From: Desulfobacterales bacterium
Lineage (GTDB): Bacteria > Desulfobacterota > Desulfobacteria > Desulfobacterales > DAOWNP01
Length of the DNA: 19,941 bases
Assembly: GCA_030149595.1 (NCBI GenBank)
Contig: JASFBI010000002.1
Span: forward strand, 1 to 19,941
Direction of reading: 5' to 3'
The position numbers and the translations under genes were made by a program. The notes beneath the pieces are model-generated. The model was not told the DNA's origin and did no database searches. It worked only from the letters and a program-made list of their open reading frames with translations. Shown here in pieces: positions 15,388 to 19,941 of the stretch; position 1 is the first letter of the stretch; every line of letters starts with the position of its first letter.

Positions 15388-17640
15388 TTACCATGCACTT
15401 TCTATGGAAGAGCCTTCAAGATCTTCCCCAAACCCACCAATTCCATTAAGATTGATTAAAAAAAAATACTGCCTCTCATCTTCTTTATCAACATATTTAA
15501 AGGTTAATGACCAACATGAAGGGGAATATTTAAAACCTGCACTTCTTTCTACATCAATATCATTTAAAAGATCATGTTCATATACTCCAAATACACTTAT
15601 TTTATCTGAAATTACAAGACTTAAATCAAAAAAAAGCGATTCATTTATATTTTGCCCGTATCTGTGTTCAATAAAAAACAGATCTCCACGTAAAGTACTT
15701 GCTCCAGCAGAAATATTATGTGAAACAAAAAAACTGCCATAAACATCCCATCGAGCATCTCCTGTTACTGATAAACCTGGGAACGGTGTTAATAATAATT
15801 CTGCGTATAGAGGATAAAATGGTTTCTCTTCATTTTCATCTTTTTCTCTGTTTATATCATAGCTTTGTTCCAGTTTTAACCGACAAAACTGATTATATGT
15901 ATATACAGGCCCCATAATATTTTCAGAATCTAGTTTAACCTTGCTGCTCCTTGCTGTAAAGGTATTTGTAACAGAATATGTTATAAGATTTGTTTTTGCA
16001 ACTCTATCCACATAATCAAAATACGGATATTCTCCCTGATCCTGCTCTGGTATATAATTATAGATAATCTGAGGCCGCACTGTATGTTTTATCTTATCTA
16101 TACCTGAAAATCCTGTATCAAAAATCTTATACAGATCTGTATAAGCATCAAGTCTGAAATCGTATATTCCCCTTTGACTGAAATCCTTATACAAATGATC
16201 TCTTTTTTCATCCATCTGCCATAAAGTGCTTCTGTATCCTGCCGAAGGCTCTATATTAATCTTATCTGCTATATAAAAGGGCATATAAATCCTTGGGTAG
16301 ATATCTGCCCTATACCCTTTTATACCATCTTTACTGTAAAACCAGGTATATTCTGAATTCATGTCATAGTATAACCTGCTATTATAAAGCTGGTTTTTTA
16401 TGATACCAAACTCTATATATGGAAGTTTTTGTAAAGTAGTATCAGTTTCATCAGAGCTTCTTAAAAGCACATTATCATACCATCTTATTTCTGTATTTAA
16501 AAAATAGTTTCCCCAGAATTTTCCAGCATATATACTATTTACCCTGGTCACACTGTCATAGCTGTCAATCTGCCGCATAAATTCATTTAAAAAATACTTT
16601 TCTGTTTTGTCAAAGCCTGAATAACCACTTTGAAATTCTCTTAAATAATCCTGATCACTTACAATATCCATATCAATCTTTCCAAACCACCCAAAAGCAA
16701 GTTTTTGATCATGCTTCATTCTAAACCAGTACCTGTCTCTATTTGTACGCATATACGAGTCATGGTCATACCCCCATTCGGACTCTATATCAAAAGCATC
16801 ATTTAATTTACTGTCATTTAAAAAATCAAACATACATGTACCTTTTGTAACTTCACTCCGCACATATCTATATTCAACCCCTGATTTTATCCCCCGGTAG
16901 CCCATAAAGTGTTCATAAACAGTCAAATCTGAACTTTCATTTATCTCCCAGTAAAAAGGCTGCAGGTACTCAAATCCTTTCCGGTTGGAAAAACCAAATC
17001 CAGGAGTTAGAAAACCTGTCTGCCGTTTTTGTTTTAACGGGAAAAACATAAACGGAGAATAAAGGACAGGAATGTTTTTTGCCCATAAAACTGCATTATT
17101 GAGATGGCCGTAACCTCCAATAGTTACATCCACATCTGTTGCAGAAATTTTCCAGTCAGGACTATCGCCATCACATGAAGTCAGACTCCCTTTATTTATA
17201 AAATAACTGCTTTTCCCTCTCTTTTCTATTCTATCACCTTTTATATAAAAATGACTGGCCTGTAAAAAGATAATACCGTTATAAATAACCCCTGTTTGAG
17301 CATCAATATCAAGATCCATAGCATCACCGGTCAATATATCACTGCCTGCAGTCATCATTACATTCCCACTGGCATAAAGCTGTTTTGTATTGTTATTTAA
17401 TCGCACAGAATCAGCTTTTAAAGTTTTTGTATCACTAATAACAGAAACGCTCCCCCATGCAGAAATTATATTCATTTTCTTGTCATAATCCATTTTATCA
17501 GATAGAATCTTTACAGACTGCTTGTTATTGGATTTAAAAAATAGATCTTCTGGTGTTTGTCCAAACAGATATTTTACAGAAAATATAAATACAACCAAAA
17601 ACAGTACAAAACAATTTAAATAATATTTTTTTACAAACAA
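15388..17640 (-). CDS. lptD: LPS-assembly outer-membrane protein LptD
   Basis: LptD (with LptE) forms the outer-membrane plug-and-barrel that inserts lipopolysaccharide into the outer leaflet. The 750 residues begin with a signal peptide (basic YKK-type start, hydrophobic core about 8-26, probable cleavage near LFG-QT). The OstA/LptA-like beta-jellyroll follows (about 40-150: LSDKMDYDKKMNIISAWGSV, ADSVRLNN, ASGNV). After that come the plug and barrel with alternating aromatic strands; LPLKQKRQTGFLTPGFG-type sequence near 200-216 is typical. C156 (TSCDGDSPDW) and C709 (SPSCWSLTF) sit where the inter-domain disulfide of LptD is made. The start is TTG at 17638-17640 with a weak AGG upstream; it is chosen because it gives a complete signal peptide. 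It is transcribed divergently from surE. Confidence 0.92.
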   Translation of the reverse strand: MFVKKYYLNCFVLFLVVFIFSVKYLFGQTPEDLFFKSNNKQSVKILSDKMDYDKKMNIISAWGSVSVISDTKTLKADSVRLNNNTKQLYASGNVMMTAGSDILTGDAMDLDIDAQTGVIYNGIIFLQASHFYIKGDRIEKRGKSSYFINKGSLTSCDGDSPDWKISATDVDVTIGGYGHLNNAVLWAKNIPVLYSPFMFFPLKQKRQTGFLTPGFGFSNRKGFEYLQPFYWEINESSDLTVYEHFMGYRGIKSGVEYRYVRSEVTKGTCMFDFLNDSKLNDAFDIESEWGYDHDSYMRTNRDRYWFRMKHDQKLAFGWFGKIDMDIVSDQDYLREFQSGYSGFDKTEKYFLNEFMRQIDSYDSVTRVNSIYAGKFWGNYFLNTEIRWYDNVLLRSSDETDTTLQKLPYIEFGIIKNQLYNSRLYYDMNSEYTWFYSKDGIKGYRADIYPRIYMPFYIADKINIEPSAGYRSTLWQMDEKRDHLYKDFSQRGIYDFRLDAYTDLYKIFDTGFSGIDKIKHTVRPQIIYNYIPEQDQGEYPYFDYVDRVAKTNLITYSVTNTFTARSSKVKLDSENIMGPVYTYNQFCRLKLEQSYDINREKDENEEKPFYPLYAELLLTPFPGLSVTGDARWDVYGSFFVSHNISAGASTLRGDLFFIEHRYGQNINESLFFDLSLVISDKISVFGVYEHDLLNDIDVERSAGFKYSPSCWSLTFKYVDKEDERQYFFLINLNGIGGFGEDLEGSSIESAW

Positions 17641-17675
17641 AATATAACCTATTATTTTAAGTTTTAAAAAAAAGG

Positions 17676-17719
17676 AATAAACAGATTAATTCTGTATTTA
17701 CTTAAATAATCTGTTTATT
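17676..17719. repeat. Perfect 13-bp inverted repeat in the lptD/surE divergent region
   Basis: AATAAACAGATTA (17676-17688) and TAATCTGTTTATT (17707-17719) are exact reverse complements separated by 18 nt. On the minus strand the second arm is followed by CC and a run of eight or more T (17663-17673), so a transcript crossing the whole element would form a terminator-like hairpin 36 nt before the lptD start codon. If transcription starts inside the element, as the promoter below suggests, the arms act on DNA and the site is more likely an operator for lptD, surE or both. Confidence 0.55.
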
Positions 17720-17723
17720 TCAA
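17695..17723 (-). promoter_or_regulatory. Candidate lptD promoter inside the inverted repeat
   Basis: On the minus strand TTGAAA (17718-17723, 5 of 6 matches to TTGACA) is followed after exactly 17 bases by TAAATA (17695-17700, 3 of 6 matches). The right arm of the 13-bp inverted repeat fills the spacer and the left arm lies over the expected start site (about 17688). The leader would be near 48 nt. The -10 match is weak. Confidence 0.35.
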
Positions 17724-17805
17724 GACGAAACCCGCAACATTCACGGATAAAATTAATTTTTTACTTCAATTTCTCATACAAAAACAACTTTAAAAAGGTA
17801 AAAAA

Positions 17806-18570
17806 ATGAAAATATTACTAACCAATGATGATGGTATTTCTGCCAAAGGCCTTTGGGAACTCTACACCTGCTTTTCGAAATCACATGAAGTTGCAATAGT
17901 TGCTCCTGATCGAGAAAAAAGTGCTGTGGGGCATGGGATTACTCTTTATGAGCCCCTTAGAGCATCAAAAATTAAAACAGATAATAACGACCCTGTATTT
18001 GCCATAAACGGTACTCCTGCAGATTGCATAAAACTCGCCATATTAGAACTGCTTGATTTTATTCCTGACATGATAATATCAGGAATAAATCCAGGGGCAA
18101 ATGTTGGCACAAATATTAATTATTCAGGAACAGTTTCAGCAGCAAGAGAAGCTGCATTATATAAAATCCCTGGAATTGCTGTATCTATTTACAGCAATTC
18201 CCCGAAATTTTATAACGAAACTGCACTTTATACTGAAATGCTTGCAAATAATATTATGAAAAATAAAATACCTGATCAAACATTTCTTAATGTTAATATA
18301 CCTGACATACCTATAAGAGAAACTTCCGGAACAAAAATCTGCAGACACAATGTTTCCATGATTCCTGAATATATTGACAAAAGAGTTGATGTAAGAAAAA
18401 ATAGATATTACTGGCACGGATGCAGAACAAATAATACATCAGGAGATCTTAATATAGATGAAGCAGCTTTAAATGAAAAATATATCTCCATAACACCAAT
18501 AAAATGTGATATGACTGATTATGATTTTTTAGAACCCTTAAAAACATGGAAATTTAAAATAGAAAATTAA
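17806..18570 (+). CDS. surE: 5'/3'-nucleotidase SurE
   Basis: A cytosolic metal-dependent phosphatase that dephosphorylates nucleoside monophosphates, linked to stationary-phase survival. The 254 residues open with MKILLTNDDG, whose D8 and D9 bind the metal, followed by S39 in REKSAVGHG and N95 in ISGINPGANVG, the remaining metal ligands. INGTPADC (about 67-74) and NYSGTVSAAREA are also family signatures. Length is normal. ATG at 17806-17808 with AAGG 6 nt upstream. It is first of a plus-strand operon: the next gene starts one base after the stop. It diverges from lptD across a 165-bp region with the 13-bp inverted repeat. Confidence 0.95.
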   Translation: MKILLTNDDGISAKGLWELYTCFSKSHEVAIVAPDREKSAVGHGITLYEPLRASKIKTDNNDPVFAINGTPADCIKLAILELLDFIPDMIISGINPGANVGTNINYSGTVSAAREAALYKIPGIAVSIYSNSPKFYNETALYTEMLANNIMKNKIPDQTFLNVNIPDIPIRETSGTKICRHNVSMIPEYIDKRVDVRKNRYYWHGCRTNNTSGDLNIDEAALNEKYISITPIKCDMTDYDFLEPLKTWKFKIEN

Positions 18571-18571
18571 A

Positions 18572-19528
18572 ATGAAAAAATTATATATTAATGATTTAAA
18601 ATCTGGAGATCTCGTTAATAACTACTTTATTATTGCCGAAAAACATATTTCAAAAAAAAAAGATGGAAACAGTTTTTTAAATATAACACTGTCTGATAAA
18701 AGCGGTACAATAAAAGCTGTGATGTGGGATAATGCAGATGAAACAAATCTAAAAACAGAAAAAGGCTCACCTTACAAAGTTTCCGGCACTGTTTCAGAAT
18801 ACAGAAATAGTCTTCAGTTTATTATTAATAAAATAGAAAAAACAGACCCCGAAGATATAGATTATTCTGATTTTCTTCCATCTACAAAACATAATACAGA
18901 TGATATGTTTGACCGTCTGTTAAATATTTTACAGTCTGTCAATGAACCCAATTTAAAACTTTTACTAAACTCTTTTTTTACTGACAAGGTATTTATTAAA
19001 AGTTTCAAACTTGCTCCTGCTGCAAAACATATGCACCATGCTTATCTTGGAGGACTTTTGGAGCATTCACTCTCAACAGCAATGCTTGCTGATAAAATTG
19101 CCGCTCATTACAAAGGTATCAACAGAGATCTTTTAATAACAGGAGCAATCCTACATGATATCGGTAAAATAACAGAATTTGAATATACCACAAACATTGA
19201 TTATTCAGATAAGGGAAGACTTTTTGGACATATTATTTTGGGTGTTGAAATGATATCTGATAAAATTAGCAATATAAAATCTTTCCCTGATGAGCTTGAA
19301 AAACTGCTTAAACATATGATAATCAGCCATCATGGACTCCGTGAATTCGGATCTCCTGAAACTCCCAAAAGCCTGGAGGCTGTCTTATTAAACATGGTAG
19401 ATGACATTGATGCCAAAATAACAGGAATAAGGCAGTTTGTAGATAATCATAAAGAAGATGGGTCATCATGGACTCCATACCACAGGCCATTGGAACGTTT
19501 TTTTTATAAAGGCAGGCATAATTTGTAA
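18572..19528 (+). CDS. YhaM-like 3'-5' exoribonuclease (OB-fold plus HD domain)
   Basis: The YhaM/Cbf1 family joins a nucleic-acid-binding OB-fold to an HD metal-dependent hydrolase and trims RNA (and DNA) from the 3' end in the cytosol. Of 318 residues, about 5-95 form the OB-fold (FLNITLSDKSGTIKAVMWDN, YKVSGTVSEYRNS). About 145-300 form the HD domain with H165 (GLLEHSLS), H195-D196 (AILHDIGK), H253/H254 (ISHHGLREFGSP) and the closing aspartates in NMVDDIDAK (277-280). B. subtilis YhaM is of similar length. It starts 1 nt after surE without an evident ribosome binding site, so it is coupled to it, and is followed by tmk after 13 nt. RNA decay is a plausible job; the exact substrates are unknown. 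Confidence 0.87.
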   Translation: MKKLYINDLKSGDLVNNYFIIAEKHISKKKDGNSFLNITLSDKSGTIKAVMWDNADETNLKTEKGSPYKVSGTVSEYRNSLQFIINKIEKTDPEDIDYSDFLPSTKHNTDDMFDRLLNILQSVNEPNLKLLLNSFFTDKVFIKSFKLAPAAKHMHHAYLGGLLEHSLSTAMLADKIAAHYKGINRDLLITGAILHDIGKITEFEYTTNIDYSDKGRLFGHIILGVEMISDKISNIKSFPDELEKLLKHMIISHHGLREFGSPETPKSLEAVLLNMVDDIDAKITGIRQFVDNHKEDGSSWTPYHRPLERFFYKGRHNL

Positions 19529-19541
19529 CAAAGGAATATTC

Positions 19542-19941
19542 ATGTTTATCACCCTTGAAGGGATAGAAGGTGCTGGCAAAACATCCCAAATCCCAAACAT
19601 TAAAAAATTTTTGCTTTCCTGCGACTATACTCTGATTATCACCAAAGAGCCAGGAGGAACTTTTTTAGGGAAAAAAATAAGGGAGATACTGTTAGATCCT
19701 GAAAACAAAAAAATCGCTCCTATGTCTGAGCTGCTTCTTTATCAGGCTGACCGGGCACATCATATAAAAGATGTGATAGAACCTGCCATAAAAGCAGGTA
19801 AAACAGTAATATGTGACAGGTTTACTGATGCCACCCTGGCATATCAGGGATTTGCCCGGGGTCTTGATATAGTTGAAATAAAGATGTTAAACAAGCTGGT
19901 TACAAAAAAGATAGTGCCTGATTTAACCATTCTTTTTGACC
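19542..19941 (+). CDS. tmk: Thymidylate kinase, N-terminal 133 residues (cut by window end)
   Basis: Phosphorylates dTMP to dTDP with ATP, an essential step of dTTP synthesis. The visible part shows the P-loop GIEGAGKTS (7-15), the TKEPGGT motif (about 36-42) that binds the dTMP phosphate, YQADRAHH (about 71-78), and DRF followed by a T-D-A-T-L-A-Y-Q-G run (about 99-110) in the nucleotide-binding region. The start ATG at 19542 follows AAAGGA by 6 nt. The frame is open to the last base, so the lid and C-terminal third lie outside the window. It is third in the surE operon. No anomaly is seen in the part present. Confidence 0.95.
   Translation, partial: MFITLEGIEGAGKTSQIPNIKKFLLSCDYTLIITKEPGGTFLGKKIREILLDPENKKIAPMSELLLYQADRAHHIKDVIEPAIKAGKTVICDRFTDATLAYQGFARGLDIVEIKMLNKLVTKKIVPDLTILFD

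Noticed and set aside
1..19941. tRNA genes, CRISPR arrays, insertion sequences and attachment sites
   Set aside because: No cloverleaf with a T-loop signature, no regularly spaced repeats, no transposase or integrase frame and no terminal repeats were found on reading both strands.

Overview
The window looks like a stretch of chromosome from an AT-rich Gram-negative bacterium with an LPS-type outer membrane. A sulfate-reducing Desulfobacterota/Desulfobacterales-like host is the best guess. The reasons are LptD, Kdo-modifying enzymes, a UpxY-type NusG paralogue and a RicT/PSP1 protein together with a YhaM-like exonuclease. This is inferred from protein style, because no rRNA or other marker is present.

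Layout. Positions 1-336 (minus) hold the start of a ClC chloride channel, cut by an in-frame amber codon close to the window edge. Positions 538-2185 (minus) hold a class I/II PLP aminotransferase and a small four-cysteine protein. They are followed by about 500 bp without a convincing intact gene (2186-2694). Positions 2695-8840 (minus) hold a sugar locus: kdnA (aminotransferase) and kdnB (iron-type alcohol dehydrogenase), the pair that turns Kdo into 8-amino-3,8-dideoxy-octulosonate (Kdo8N). A 1248-residue GlmS-like amidotransferase/double-SIS protein starts 2 nt after kdnB. Positions 9014-10420 encode a membrane-anchored penicillin-binding transpeptidase. Positions 10554-14635 (minus) form a tight housekeeping operon in the order IHF/HU-like protein, holB, ricT, metG, with a good promoter in front. 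Positions 14780-17640 (minus) hold lptD and then a NusG paralogue. The divergent plus-strand operon 17806-19941 is surE, a YhaM-like OB/HD exonuclease, and tmk (cut by the window end).

How the genes fit together. The common theme is the cell envelope. KdnA and KdnB alter the Kdo sugar of the LPS inner core, LptD inserts LPS into the outer membrane, and the PBP acts on peptidoglycan. The giant GlmS-like protein keeps glutaminase and isomerase catalytic residues but has a leader before its nucleophilic cysteine, a large insertion and a long C-terminal extension. Its tight coupling to kdnB suggests an undescribed role in amino-sugar or Kdo8N supply. The rest is information processing: DNA replication (holB, tmk), translation (metG), RNA turnover (ricT, YhaM-like), nucleoid structure (IHF/HU-like) and nucleotide metabolism (surE).

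I saw no tRNA, rRNA, CRISPR array, insertion sequence or prophage gene.
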